In this document: one piece after another, positions 18,594 to 29,700 of the stretch
How positions within the stretch are numbered: position 1 is the first letter of the stretch
Layout: every line of letters starts with the position of its first letter
Origin: CBDIDH01 sp965277595
Lineage (GTDB): Bacteria; Planctomycetota; Planctomycetia; Isosphaerales; Isosphaeraceae
Length of the DNA stretch: 64,000 bases
Direction: 5' to 3'
Assembly: GCA_965277595.1 (NCBI GenBank)
Contig: CBDIDH010000002.1
Span: 4,526,001 to 4,590,000, forward strand
Made by a program: the position numbers and the translations under genes
The notes under the pieces: model-generated
Seen by the model: only the letters and a program-made list of their open reading frames with translations
The model's database searches: none
What the model was told of the DNA's origin: nothing

Positions 18594-18710
18594 ATGGCTG
18601 AAAAAGCGGTTGCCATATTTAAATCTTCGCGGAACAGTCATCCAGGCGATACCGAGATAGAAGCATTATTGAAGAAGGCTGAAAAGTCGCAATGGGCGTA
18701 CAATGACTGA
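18594..18710 (+). CDS. Possible 38-residue small protein in AT-rich island end
   Basis: An ATG at 18594 follows GGAG at a good distance and encodes MAEKAVAIFKSSR...EKSQWAYND. The surrounding DNA (18580-18790) is markedly more AT-rich than the chromosome, consistent with foreign DNA. It could be a real small gene or the tail of a degraded one. Confidence 0.3.
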   Translation: MAEKAVAIFKSSRNSHPGDTEIEALLKKAEKSQWAYND

Positions 18711-18825
18711 CATCTCGACAAATATCATTGCCAACAAATACAAAAAAGAATAATTCACACTTGTAGATTATATAATCGGTGTTAACCTCGGGTATGGAAT
18801 GAGCCGCCAGTCGTTTTGAAGGCGA

Positions 18826-20895
18826 TCAACGACCGCCGTCTTTCCGATCGCGTTGCTTGGTCTGACGACGCGCCGTCTTCCGCCCCGGCCGATATCCCTG
18901 AGTCGGCAAGCCACGCTCACCGACCGGCTCTCCCTTCGCTGGATTGGCAACGGAATGGTAATGATCGCCCTCGGCGATCTCATTGGCTCGCTGCCGCCTC
19001 GCTTCGATCGCCAGCTTCGGCGGTTGGGCCGGAATCAGGCAATCACACCCCGAGCCAATCAGGTCGGCGCGGCCCGCTTTCAGCAGGGCTTCGCGGACCA
19101 TGAAATAGTTCTCCTGCTTGAAGAATTGCATTAACGCCCGCTGCATCTTCCTGTCTCGCAGACCCTTGGCGACATAGACTTGCTGGCCTGTGAACGGGTC
19201 AATACCCGTGTGATACATGCACGTGGCGATATCAAAAGGAGCGGGGATGAAGTCCTGAACCTGGTCGGGCTTATAGCCGTTTCGCTTGAGGAAGAGGGCC
19301 AGGTCAATCATCGCCTTGAGGTCACTGCCAGGATGCGACGAGATGAAATAGGGCACCGTGTATTGCTTCTTGCCGGCGCGCTGGCTTGCCTCGCGGAAGG
19401 CCTGGTCGAACGACTGGTAATCGTTGATCTCGGGCTTCTTCATCCGGGCGAGGACTTCGGGGTCGGTGTGCTCGGGAGCGACCTTGAGATGGCCGCCGAC
19501 GTGGTGCGCGGCGAGTTCTTCAAGGTACTCAGGCGCCTTCTGGGCCAGGTCCATGCGGACGCCCGAGGCGACGAGGACGCGGTTGATGCCGGGAACCTCG
19601 CGGCCTTCACGCATCAATTCGACAAGCGGCCCGTGATCCGTGCCGAGCAGCTTGCAAACCTTCGGGTGTACGCAGGAGAGGCGGCGGCACTTCGCCTCGA
19701 CCTCGGGCCGGGTGCAGCGCATCTGGTACATGTTGGCGGTCGGGCCGCCGATGTCGGAAATCGTCCCGGAGAACTCGGGATTGGCGCCGAGGGACTTGAT
19801 TTCCGTGAGGACCGACTCCTTGGACCGAGACTGAATGATCCGCCCCTGGTGAGCCGTGATCGAACAAAAGGTGCAGCCGCCGAAGCAGCCGCGCATGATC
19901 GTGACCGAATCGCGAACCGTCTCGAAGGCCGGGATTTTCTCGGAACCGTACATTGGGTGAGGCTTGCGCGTGTAGGCGAGGCCATAGACCCGGTCCATGT
20001 CGTCCTGGCTGATCGGCAAGGCGGGCGGGTTCACGACCACGGCCTGCTTGTCGTGATACTGGACGAGCCGCTTGGCATTGAGCGGGTTGGTTTCCTGATG
20101 GATGGTCCGGGTGGCGAGGGCGAACCGGTGCTTGTCCGTCTTCACCTCGTCAAAGGATGGCAAGACAAGGGCGTCGTCGGGTGGGGTCTCGCGAGCACCG
20201 AGCGCGTAGGCGACACCACGCATCCCGCGAAGGTCTCGCGTGGTCTCGCCCGCGTCGAGTCGTCGGGCGATCTCGACGATCGGCTGTTCGCCCATGCCGA
20301 AGACGAGAAGGTCGGCCTTGGAGTCGAGCAGGATCGAACGCTTGACGGTGTCGCTCCAGTAGTCGTAATGGGCGAGTCGCCTGAGCGACGCCTCGACACC
20401 ACCGGCAATGACCGGAACGCCCGGAAAGGCCTCGCGGGCGCGCTGACAGTAAGGCATCGTCGCCCGATCGGGTCGAAGGCCGATCCGGCCGCCGGGGCTA
20501 TAGGCGTCGTCGTTGCGAACCTTCTTGTTCGCCGTGTAATGGTTGATCATGCTGTCCATGTTCCCGGCGCTGATGCCGAAGAACAGGCGAGGGGGGCCGA
20601 ACTGCCGCCAGGGCTCGGCACTCCGCCAGTCGGGCTGGCTGAGAATCGCGACCCGAAACCCGGCCGCTTCCAGAACCCGACCGAGAATCCCCATCGCGAA
20701 GGCCGGGTGGTCGACGTAGGCGTCTCCGGTCACGAAGACGACGTCAACCTGGTCCCAGCCTCTGCGGTCCATCTCGGCACGCGAGGCGGGCAGTGGTGGC
20801 AGGGCGATCGGGACCACGGGCAAGACCGGCAACGAGGTCGGCGCCTCGTTCGGATGAGGCATGCACGGCGTTTTCTCGGTCGTCAGACGGCTCAT
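18826..20895 (-). CDS. YgiQ-family radical SAM protein
   Basis: With start ATG 20895 (MSRLTTEK) the protein has 689 residues; ATG 20862 is an alternative. The N-terminus has the YgiQ-type WDQVDVVFVTGDAYVDHPAF segment, and the radical SAM cluster motif is CFGGCTFC (C-x3-C-x2-C) in the middle. Later motifs are GTISDIGGPTANMY, LKVAPEHTD and TVPYFISSHPGS. The C-terminus is a basic tail rich in Arg/Lys. The family is widespread and of uncertain reaction. The gene is followed by the IS-rich island and shows no operon partner. Confidence 0.9.
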   Translation of the reverse strand: MSRLTTEKTPCMPHPNEAPTSLPVLPVVPIALPPLPASRAEMDRRGWDQVDVVFVTGDAYVDHPAFAMGILGRVLEAAGFRVAILSQPDWRSAEPWRQFGPPRLFFGISAGNMDSMINHYTANKKVRNDDAYSPGGRIGLRPDRATMPYCQRAREAFPGVPVIAGGVEASLRRLAHYDYWSDTVKRSILLDSKADLLVFGMGEQPIVEIARRLDAGETTRDLRGMRGVAYALGARETPPDDALVLPSFDEVKTDKHRFALATRTIHQETNPLNAKRLVQYHDKQAVVVNPPALPISQDDMDRVYGLAYTRKPHPMYGSEKIPAFETVRDSVTIMRGCFGGCTFCSITAHQGRIIQSRSKESVLTEIKSLGANPEFSGTISDIGGPTANMYQMRCTRPEVEAKCRRLSCVHPKVCKLLGTDHGPLVELMREGREVPGINRVLVASGVRMDLAQKAPEYLEELAAHHVGGHLKVAPEHTDPEVLARMKKPEINDYQSFDQAFREASQRAGKKQYTVPYFISSHPGSDLKAMIDLALFLKRNGYKPDQVQDFIPAPFDIATCMYHTGIDPFTGQQVYVAKGLRDRKMQRALMQFFKQENYFMVREALLKAGRADLIGSGCDCLIPAQPPKLAIEARRQRANEIAEGDHYHSVANPAKGEPVGERGLPTQGYRPGRKTARRQTKQRDRKDGGR

Positions 20896-21078
20896 GAGGG
20901 CATCAGTCCTGTCGGCCGTTCGCGGATCGTCAATCCCCTCTGGATTGCGACCCAGGACGGGGGACAACGTCTCACTCGATCCGAATCGATCATTATCCCC
21001 TGTTTCTCGGGCCGAAAACAAGGTGAATTCCAGGCTGATTCTCGGGTCAAGATGGCGAAGATTTGCCGCATTGACCGT

Positions 21079-22077
21079 TTATCGGACGTCGTCGGAACGA
21101 CGAAAGAGGCGACTGGATACGCCAGGAACCGCCCAGAGCGCGGCCATCTGCGCGACAAGGCGAGGATCGGAAAGGATCACGCGCAGAACGCCGGGCCAGA
21201 GCTTCAGAGAACGATTCAGACAATCGCGGCCGAGCGAACCGAGTCCCGCGCGAAGCGCCACGTGGGCACGATTCAAATACGCGCGCGCCAGGGTCCGGCG
21301 AGCCGCCTGGGAGAGTTCCGCCGTTGAGACCGCGTGGGTCTTCAACTCGTCGAGAAGGGCGGAAATGAGCCTTTCGCTTTCCTGGAGGTCGGCCATTCCG
21401 GTTCGGAAGCGGTGGGTCTCGCTGGCGAGGTGCCAGCGGATGTCAACCGTGGGATTCGCGAGCCAGCAGAGCGACCAGTCTCGGGCGACGCGGATCCAGA
21501 AATCCCAGTCGACGACGTATCGATATTTCGGGTCAAAACCACCGAGCGATTGCTGGGCTTCGACCCGAAGACTGACTGCGGAACAGCGCAAAGGATTCGA
21601 GGCAACGAGATAAGGGAGAGCCTCGCCAGCCTGAAAAAGGCGATCGGAAGGGCCGAGGCCACCACGATCGATGACCGTTTCCGAGACCGCATGCCCGTGC
21701 TCGTCGATCACTCTGGAACCGCTCGCGAGAAGACCGATTCGCGGGTCGGAGGCAAAGGCGTTGACGTGCGCGGCGAGATGGCCAGGGCGGAGAAGGTCGT
21801 CCTGATGGACGATCGCAATTAGAGGGGTCTGGCTGAACCGGACGCACTGGTTCCAGTTACCGGCCAGGCCAAGGCGTTCGGAGTTCTCGACAATCCGGGC
21901 ACGATCTCCGGCAAGGGCGCGAACCAGGTCGATCGTCTCGTCGGTCGAGCGGTCGTCAGAAATGAGAAGGTCAAACGGGACTTCGGTCTGGCCGAGGACG
22001 CCGCCGAGCGTTTCGGCGAGGTGTCGGGAACCATTGAAGGTGGGGATCGCGACGGTGATCGCCGGGCGAGCGGTCAC
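21079..22077 (-). CDS. Family 2 glycosyltransferase
   Basis: The 332-residue GT-A enzyme opens with ITVAIPTFNGSRHLAETL. It has the nucleotide-binding LLISDDRSTDET, the DxD-like HQDDLLRPGH near residue 95, and YVVDWDFWIRVA, the acceptor-side motif typical of GT2. There is no membrane segment until a weak C-terminal hydrophobic stretch. The GTG start at 22077 lies 25 nt after the DUF971 gene, suggesting one transcript. It probably transfers a sugar to a polysaccharide or glycan acceptor; the substrate is unknown. Confidence 0.9.
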   Translation of the reverse strand: MTARPAITVAIPTFNGSRHLAETLGGVLGQTEVPFDLLISDDRSTDETIDLVRALAGDRARIVENSERLGLAGNWNQCVRFSQTPLIAIVHQDDLLRPGHLAAHVNAFASDPRIGLLASGSRVIDEHGHAVSETVIDRGGLGPSDRLFQAGEALPYLVASNPLRCSAVSLRVEAQQSLGGFDPKYRYVVDWDFWIRVARDWSLCWLANPTVDIRWHLASETHRFRTGMADLQESERLISALLDELKTHAVSTAELSQAARRTLARAYLNRAHVALRAGLGSLGRDCLNRSLKLWPGVLRVILSDPRLVAQMAALWAVPGVSSRLFRRSDDVR

Positions 22078-22102
22078 GGGTCGACTCCGTCGTGGAAGGC
22101 GA

Positions 22103-22456
22103 TCAACCGACGGAAGATTGAGGCGATTCGGGACGATCCGTCAGACTTGACGCGGAATGTTCGCGACAGAGGCGCTGAAGCGTTTCCCAGGTGTAAAGGC
22201 CCGACGAGTGGCCGTCGTTCCAGCCAAAGCGAACCGCGTAGCTGCCAATTCCCTCCATCCCTTCGAGAGAGAGGTCGCGGCGGATCGAGTTGGGGTCGAG
22301 AATGCGTTCCCCGGTCCATTCGTTCCGACACGAGGCACAGGGGCACTCGCTCCGGAGATAATGATAGGGAAGGCGGACGACCGAATCATCGGGCCAGGTC
22401 AGTTCGAGCGTCTGCTCGGCCTGTCGGGCGCGAATGTTGGTGGGGGCTTCGCTCAT
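22103..22456 (-). CDS. DUF971 domain protein
   Basis: This 117-residue protein is a single DUF971 (gamma-butyrobetaine hydroxylase N-terminal-like) domain. It has the pattern LELTWPDDSVVRLPYHYLR, then CPCASCRNEWTGER with closely spaced Cys, and a C-terminal YAVRFGWNDGHSSGLYTWE. The Cys cluster and conserved His suggest metal binding. Stand-alone DUF971 proteins are often linked to iron-sulfur metabolism in other bacteria. It lies upstream of the glycosyltransferase with a short spacer. Confidence 0.85.
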   Translation of the reverse strand: MSEAPTNIRARQAEQTLELTWPDDSVVRLPYHYLRSECPCASCRNEWTGERILDPNSIRRDLSLEGMEGIGSYAVRFGWNDGHSSGLYTWETLQRLCREHSASSLTDRPESPQSSVG

Positions 22457-22546
22457 CGGTCGGACCCGAGTTGGAAAAACGGCGCGGGATCAGGAACGAG
22501 TCCCAAATCTAACAGAACGAAGCCAGGACCGAAATGGGGTGCGATC

Positions 22547-22786
22547 ATGTCGCGATTTCTTGTCAAGGCTCCGAGCGTCAACAGAGTGAAACGAGCCCTC
22601 GGCCGGGCGCCTGGCGGCGCGCGGGTCGTCGGACGGTTCGACCGCGAAACGATCGAATGCGTTCATACGATGGACGGGCACAGCTTCGCGAGACACTGGC
22701 CGGTCGTCTTGAGCCGCCTGGAAAAGTCGGGGCTAACCGTCGTCGATCTGGCGGCGGTGAAACCGATCGATTCGGACCAGGAATGA
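22547..22786 (+). CDS. Small hypothetical protein, 79 residues
   Basis: The ATG at 22547 begins a basic N-terminus (MSRFLVKAPSVNRVKRALGR), then a strand/helix-like part (ARVVGRFDRETIECVHTMDG, HWPVVLSRLEKSGLTVVDL). Codon choice is GC-biased in third positions, as in neighbouring genes. The much longer frame that could be drawn upstream runs antisense to the DUF971 gene and is rejected. No family recognised. Confidence 0.5.
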   Translation: MSRFLVKAPSVNRVKRALGRAPGGARVVGRFDRETIECVHTMDGHSFARHWPVVLSRLEKSGLTVVDLAAVKPIDSDQE

Positions 22787-22962
22787 TCGAGGTCGGAGCC
22801 AATCTTCAGGCCAAATTCAAGTTGGATCTCACACGTTGACAGTCTGGGTTGTCTAAGCGAAAGAAAAAGAATTGACGGAATACGTCGTGTGGGTAAAAAT
22901 TGGCGACATGGCGAACCGCCAGCCCTGGATTTTCCCCAAGCGACCCACCTGGAGCCGTCCGC

Positions 22963-23598
22963 ATGAAGAGGTCACGCCAGTTCCGCCCCGATTTTGATGG
23001 AAACACGCTGGAAGAGCGTGTTGTGATGAGCGTCAAGGCATCGGCGGTTCCGGCCGCGATTCTGACCGTGCCGGCTCAGAAGCCGTCGACCAGCTCGGCG
23101 GCGGTCACGGCGACGCTCAATCAACTGCATAGCGCCCTGTTGAGCTATGAAAGGGTCGCGACGAACGCGATTCTGTACACGGAATCTCTGATCACCGCCG
23201 GCAAGGTGACCTCGGCGACAGCGAGCGGGCTGCTCAAGACCTATCTGAGCAACAAGACCTCGCTCTTCTTCACGCAGGCCAGGGTCGCCACGGGCAATCT
23301 CCCGTACGGGTCGGGCTACAACGGATATGTCAACTCGACGTATACGTCGGTGGGTGACCTGCCCTCGGGAAACCAGAGCCTCTACGCCGCGTTGACCTTC
23401 CCGACGAATGGGACCAACGGCCCGCTCGTCACCTTGGAATCGAACCTTTACACGGCCATCAACAACCAGAATTACGCGGGTGCGCTCGCGACGGTGAACA
23501 CGGCCGCGATCCATTCCACGTACGCCGCGGTCAAGACGGCGGTGACGGCGTACGTCGTCAATGGCGTCAAGGCGCACGATTTTACGTACCACGCTTGA
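22963..23598 (+). CDS. Secreted protein with LEPR-XLL-like N-terminal motif
   Basis: ATG 22963 follows GGAG. The 211-residue product begins MKRSRQFRPDFDGNTLEERV, a short basic lead ending in LEERVVMS. This resembles the planctomycete/verrucomicrobial LEPR-XLL export motif, and the giant protein convergent with it has LEGRTLLA in the equivalent place. The rest is helical and rich in Ala/Thr/Ser/Asn (SAAVTATLNQLHSALLSYE), without Cys. It is probably exported; function unknown. Confidence 0.65.
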   Translation: MKRSRQFRPDFDGNTLEERVVMSVKASAVPAAILTVPAQKPSTSSAAVTATLNQLHSALLSYERVATNAILYTESLITAGKVTSATASGLLKTYLSNKTSLFFTQARVATGNLPYGSGYNGYVNSTYTSVGDLPSGNQSLYAALTFPTNGTNGPLVTLESNLYTAINNQNYAGALATVNTAAIHSTYAAVKTAVTAYVVNGVKAHDFTYHA

Positions 23599-23775
23599 TC
23601 GATCGAATCCGTCAGCGTTACGAAAACATGAGGACCGCGCGAGACGCTTTGTCGACTCGCTCGGTCCTCTTGTCGTTGACGTCGCGACAAATCCCGTGGG
23701 AAGGCGAGGGTTCAATGACAACGGACGGCCCGAGAGGGGTCGTCCGTTGTCAATCGCTTCAAAGGAGATCCGTTT

Positions 23776-26700
23776 TTACTTCTTCTTCGTCGCGGTCTTG
23801 CGGACCGCGAGGGGTCCGCTGGGAGCCGCGGCGGGGGCCGGGGTAATCGGAGCGGAGTGGAGGTTGACGACGGGGGTCGTGGCGACCACGGCCTTGGTCG
23901 TGACCGCCTTAGGACCGGCGACGGCGACAGGGGTAACGGGGGCCGTCGGCTTGGTGACCTTCACTGGAAGAGTCGAGCTGATCTTGAAGGAGTCGGCGAA
24001 GCCCTGGATCACCGAGTTGGTCGTGCTCTTGACGGTGCCGGGGTTGACCTTGATGACGACCGTACCCGTGCTGCTGTAGCTGCCCGAGAGTTTGAAGACG
24101 GCGGTCGTCGGACTGGTGAAAGTCACGCTGGAGACGCGAACGCCGCTGACGGCGCTGACGCCATCGCCATAGACGAGCAAGGACGAGGGGGTGACCGTGG
24201 CGCGATTGACCGGTGCGCTGAAGGTCACGGTAATCGCCTTGGGAGCTGTCTGGGCCGTGTAGATTGTCGATCCGTTGGTCGTCGCGGCTCCGGTTGCCGA
24301 GAGCGAGGTCGAGGCGACCCGGAAGGCGCCGCCGACGGTGGTGCCGCCGGTGCCCTTGTACTCGAAGGCTCCGACGTCGGCCGGGCCGGTGCCGGTGAAG
24401 CCTCGGCCGGGGATGCGGACCCGGGTTCGGCCGAGGAAGTCCGTCGGCAGTGCGTAGAACTCATTCGCCGTATCGATGGCCGCCGAGTTCGACTGGAGGT
24501 CGAAGTCGGCGTCGAGGGCGAAGGCGGCCGGTCCGTCTGAACCGGGACGCGGGTCGATCGGGAAGACGAAGGAGGGGTTACCCGTGTAGTTGCCCAGCCT
24601 GTCGGGAGTCGCCTTGAGGGCCGCCGCGTTGAAGCCGAAGCCGACGTTGATTCCGGCGAAGGCGGGGCTGGTGTCACTCGCCCCGTTGCCCTGGAAGAGG
24701 CTGTTCCGTACCAGGATGGTATTGGGCGCGTTGGCCAGGATACCGTAACCATTTCGCGCGGAGGTCTGGTCGTGGTTCTGCCAGAAGATGTCGTTCGCCG
24801 CGGTGGCCAGCAAGGGGGATGCGCTCGAATCGTTCGCGAAGAGGCCGACGGTGTTGTACACGAAGTCGTTGTTGTCGATCAGGCTGGGGTTCGGAATCGT
24901 GTTCGACCCCTCGTCGTCGATCTGGAGGCCGACGTTGTTGCCGGCGATGACGTTGTTGAAGATCCGGGGCATCAAGACGCCCGTTCCGTTCGTCGCGACC
25001 ACATACACGCCGACGTTGGCGTCGGTGATGTAGTTGTTCAAGAGCAGAACGTTCGCATTCGAGATCTCGATGGCCGCCGTGTTCGGGTCGACCGGCCCCT
25101 GAGCGGGATTCGACGGCGAGTCCAGCGTCCCGAGCAGGGGACTGGTGATCGTGAACCCGGAGACCACGTTGTCAGCACCCGGGATATACGGCAGGTTTTG
25201 CGCGAGGATCGTTGCGTTCGGCCCGGTGCTTGTCGTTGTCGATGTCGCCGAAGGCTCGGGAGCCCGGATCACGGTCTGAAGGGCGTTGCCCGGGATCAGG
25301 GTCGTGTCGGTGCTGTTCGGAGACGCCGAGACGAGCTTGACAAAGGGCTTGAGGACGACGTTCTCGGTATAGACGCCCGGCAGAACGGCAATCGTATTGC
25401 CCGGCACGGCGGCGGCCATCGCGGCGCCGATGGTCGTGTAAGGGTCCTCGATCGTGCCGTCGGGCGGGAGCAGGACACTCGCGGTCGCCGAGGCGTTGAC
25501 ATAAATGACGTTCGTCGCGGGGATGATCACGACGTACGTCGGGTTGAAGTCGGTGGCAACGGTGGTGCCATTGCCCGCCAGCGGATTGCCGGCGATGTCG
25601 GTAATTGCGTTGGCGCCCGAACCCTTGAGGGTGACCGCGTAGTAGTTGCTGCTCAGGCCGCCGCTGACGGTGAAGCTGATTCTCTCGGGACCGAGTCGAC
25701 TGCCGTTCGGGGCGGCGTTGCCGAGGTAGGTGGTCGTGATGCTCGCGGCGTTGATGGGTACGGCAACGTCATCGGCCGTGCCGAGGATGCCGTCAGGACC
25801 GGCGTTGGTGACCAGGATGGAATTCGCGTTGAGCGTCTTCGGATCGATGTTCTTGTTGGTCGTGAACGTGAAGGTGATTGAGCCGTTCGTGGGCTGAATC
25901 AGGGAGTTCGGCGCGGGGCTGAAGCTGGTAATCGTCGGCGGCGCGGTGTCGATCACCGCGGCGCTCAGAGCATTCTTGGCGGCGAACTGAGCGTTGGTGT
26001 CGGTCGGCAGGTCGGAGGCGTTGCCGCTCTGGTCGATGACCCGGATGCGAGCCCAGGTATAGCCGGAGTCGTCTTTCGTTCGCAGGATGCCGTCTGGCCC
26101 GACGTTGTAAATCGAGTCGGGAAGGGGGCTGGTGTTGGTGACAAGCCCCGTGCCGGCTCCATCCTGACCGACGGTCACGAGGAACGAGCCATTGGCCATC
26201 GTCAAGGCGGTCCCGGCGTTGAGCCGGTCGAAAACGCCATTCCCCTTGGTCGAGATATCGAGGATGACGGTCAGACCGGCCAGGGGCTCAATGGACGAGA
26301 GTGGCACCGAGACCGTGCCCGAGAACGAAGGGAGGGCGTAATTGGTGACCGAATCACCGATGATGTTCGAGTCGGTGCTGGGGTCAAGCTGGAACGTGAA
26401 AGGGAGGACGGCCGGGGGGCTGGAATTGATGATGAACGTGTCGTAGAAGTTCGTTCCGGGCGCCCCGGAGCCCGACGGCAGAGGAAGTTGCGGGTTGTTC
26501 GGCTGGTCATTCAGCGTGTTCTGACCGTCGAGAGCGATCCCCTTGGTGTCCTTGATGACGTTCTGACCGTTGCCGTTCAGAATGAGCCGGAACTCGTCGT
26601 TGTTGAGCACGAGGCCGGCGGCTCCGACGTTGATCGTCAGGATACGATCGGTCGGGTCGAGCGAGAGCTTGCCGGAAAGGTTGTAGAAGATCGGCGAGTT

Positions 26701-29700
26701 GAAGCTACCGGTCCCGTTCGTGGCTTCGAGCTGAACCGACTGGCTGTTGATCGTGTTGGGGTCAATCGGGTCATCGAAAGTGACCTGGATCGTCTGGATC
26801 GGCTTGTTCGTGCCTGCGTAGGTGCCGACCGCGTAGAGGTTGATCGTGCTGAGGCCCGTCGCGGTGGTCGTGTCAAGGACCGTGGCGGTGATACCGGTGA
26901 CGTGGGGCGGCACGAAGACCCGGTATTCGTGGGCGCCAATGTCAAAGAAGGGGCGGCTGCCGAACCCGACATTGGATGAGGAGGGATCTTTCTGGCGGAA
27001 GAGTCCATTGATATCCCGTTCGCCCGAGATCGGCAGATACGCGAATGTGGACGCGTTCGAGGCCGGGCCGGCGACAGATCCAGGGGTTCCGGGAAGGACC
27101 GCCTGAAACTCGTCGACATAGCCGCGGAGCGACGGCTGGCTGCTGCCGTAGCCGGGCAGAGTCAACTCGTTGGAGACGAGGGCCTGGCCATTGTTGAACG
27201 AATCCGGCTGACGATTGTTCGTGTTGCGGATGCCGCCGATCATGCTGAGGACCTGGCTATCGAGCGGGATCAAGGTGCCGACGAAGGCCCCGGTCGACGT
27301 GCTGTTCAGGTCAAGTTCACTCCTCGCCGCGTCGATCGCCGCGGAGCCCTCCATCAGGTCAAAGTTCAAGGCGGCGGCATTGACAAACATCGGGTTGCCG
27401 TTGACCGGCTGGTAGTTCACTCCGGACAGTGGTCCAGTGACATCCGCCCCGTTCTGATAGAAGAGGTTGTATTCAAGAACGCTGCCTTGAGTCTGGTTGA
27501 TCGATTGGATGCCCGCGGTGCTGCTGTTCGAGAAGATGTTGTCCATCGCGATGAAATGGACGTGGGCATTGAAGTTGAGGCCGTTGAAGGCCGTGGTGAC
27601 GGCGTCGGCCCCGATCGCGTCGTTGTAGAAGGTGTTATTCAGAAGAAGGAGTTCGTTGGGCTCCTCGATCTGGATGTCGTTGGTGGCGGGGTCGCCGACG
27701 ATTCGGACGCCGACGGGCATGTTCGAGAAGGTGGAGTTGTAGACGAAGAGTTGGTTGGGCTCACCTCGCTGGGGATTATCGCGAAATCCGTCGACGATGA
27801 GGTTGTTACCAGGCTGCTCCAGGATGCCGACCTGGCTGAACGCATTGAAATTGGAGTTGGAAACCGTCAACTCCTTGGGAGCGTTTCTCTGGATATACCC
27901 ATCGTTGGGGTTGGGCGCTCCGTTGGCGAGTGGCGGAAGCACGCCCGCCTTTTCCTGAAGGAGATTGCCGGCGAGGCCGTTCGACCCGGCGAGACCCGGA
28001 AGCGTGTCGATGTTGCCGCCGCCCTGCATCTCGATCCGCGTGACATAGCTGATGTCCGCGTTGTCGATCTTGTTCCCTTCGCGGATGTCGAGGGCGTTGT
28101 AGGTGGTCAACGAGTTGCCGCCGAAGCCAATCACGCCGCCATCGCCCGCGGCGGCCTTGTTGGTGTCGCCGGGAATCACCTGATACATCTTCACGCCGCG
28201 AACGGTCGTGCCCACCGTGCTGTCGTTCGCCGAGGTGATGACGACCGGCACGCGCTGTTGACCGGTCGTCTCGTTACCGCCGACACCCAGGATGCGAAGC
28301 TGACTGTTGTTGCCGAGAAGGTCGGCGAGGATGCTGTTATTATCCACGCCGAAGAGGAAGCCGGCGCCGCCGTTGGTGTCGGGGGCTCCAAGGCCCGTGG
28401 TGTTCTGGCCGTTGGTGTCGTTACCCGTTCCCGTGCCGAGAAGCTTGACGATGACCGAGGCCCCGGGCGTGGGGACCGTGGTGCCGTCCGCGAGAAGCGA
28501 GCCGGGCAGGGCACTCTGAATGGTCAAGACGAGACTTGGAGGCGTGATGGCTCCAAGCGGAGGAGCCGTGGAACCCAGACCCGTGTTCGTGGTGTTGGTC
28601 ACGGGCGGGTCTGCGTAAATGGTACCCCGAAGCAGGTACGTGATGTCGGTCTGATCCCAGATCGACGTATTGGAGAGGTCGCCAGTGGCGCCACTCTCGC
28701 CGAAGCCGACGGCCAGGGCATTGTCGTCGTTGTTCGTCAACAGGTTGCCGTGAAAGAACGGGTGACCGCTGGCGAGCGGACGCAACGGGTCGGTCGCGAG
28801 CAGGGCGTTGGGATCGATATAGATTGGCGCGTCGGCGTTGCTATCGAAGTTGTTGTTGGTGATGCTGACGTGCCCTCCGGTGCCGGAGGTCACCGAGGTC
28901 GTGATCACACCGCCGGCCGAGATCGACGTCGTCGCGAACGCCGCGCTGCCGCCGATGGTCAAGGCGTTGCGGGTGATCGTCCCGCCGGGAACGTTCAAGC
29001 TGCCGCCACCGTAACGGATATCCGACTGGTCGATCGCGCCGATGGCGCCCGAGTCAACCGTGATGCTTCCCCAACGGGCCAGCGCGGGAACATTACCCGG
29101 GGTCGGCTGATAGGGGTCGATGGGGCCAGGGTTGCCAAAGGTGCTCGTCGGGTCAGTGTTCGCCGAGTCAACCTCGGGGACAACCGCGGTCGTCGCCGTG
29201 TTGTCGTAGAGCGAGGTGAAGATAACAGGCTGGGCGCCCGCCGGATTGATCTGGAAAGCCGGGTTCGGCGAACCGTTGGGCAACAGGGGGCCGTAGGTCG
29301 ACGTCGTGAGGCCCGTCTTGGGATCGATGCTGACCTGAGAGTCATAGCCGGCGATGTACTGGCGTTCGCCGACGTTGATGCTGGCTCCGCGAAGGACCTC
29401 GATGCCCGCGCCACGCTGGAACTTGAAGATCGTGCCCGGCTGCATGTACACCCGGTCGTTGACCAGGGCGGTGAGTTGCGCGGTGTCGCTAAGGACCTCA
29501 CTGCCGACGACGAGGCGTGAGGTCAGGATATAGGGCAAGGGCGCATCGAAGGCGTAATTCTGTTGACCACCGATGTAGCTCGGGTTGTCAGGGTAAATCA
29601 TCGCGTCGGTGACCTCGGCGGCGCCGCTGAGGTCGGCCCGGATCAGGATGCCGTTCAGGCTGTTGTTGGCGACCGAGACGCGGCGAATCAGCGGGCCGCG

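Noticed and set aside
22157..22546. Plus-strand extension of the small gene at 22547
   Set aside because: It runs antisense to the DUF971 gene; only the ATG at 22547 onward looks coding.
23857..29520. Long plus-strand frames (for example 24772-25881 and 27487-29520) with Arg/Val/Gly-rich proteins
   Set aside because: They run antisense through the giant gene, which has a clear domain structure, start and motifs. High GC produces such frames and none has recognisable domains.
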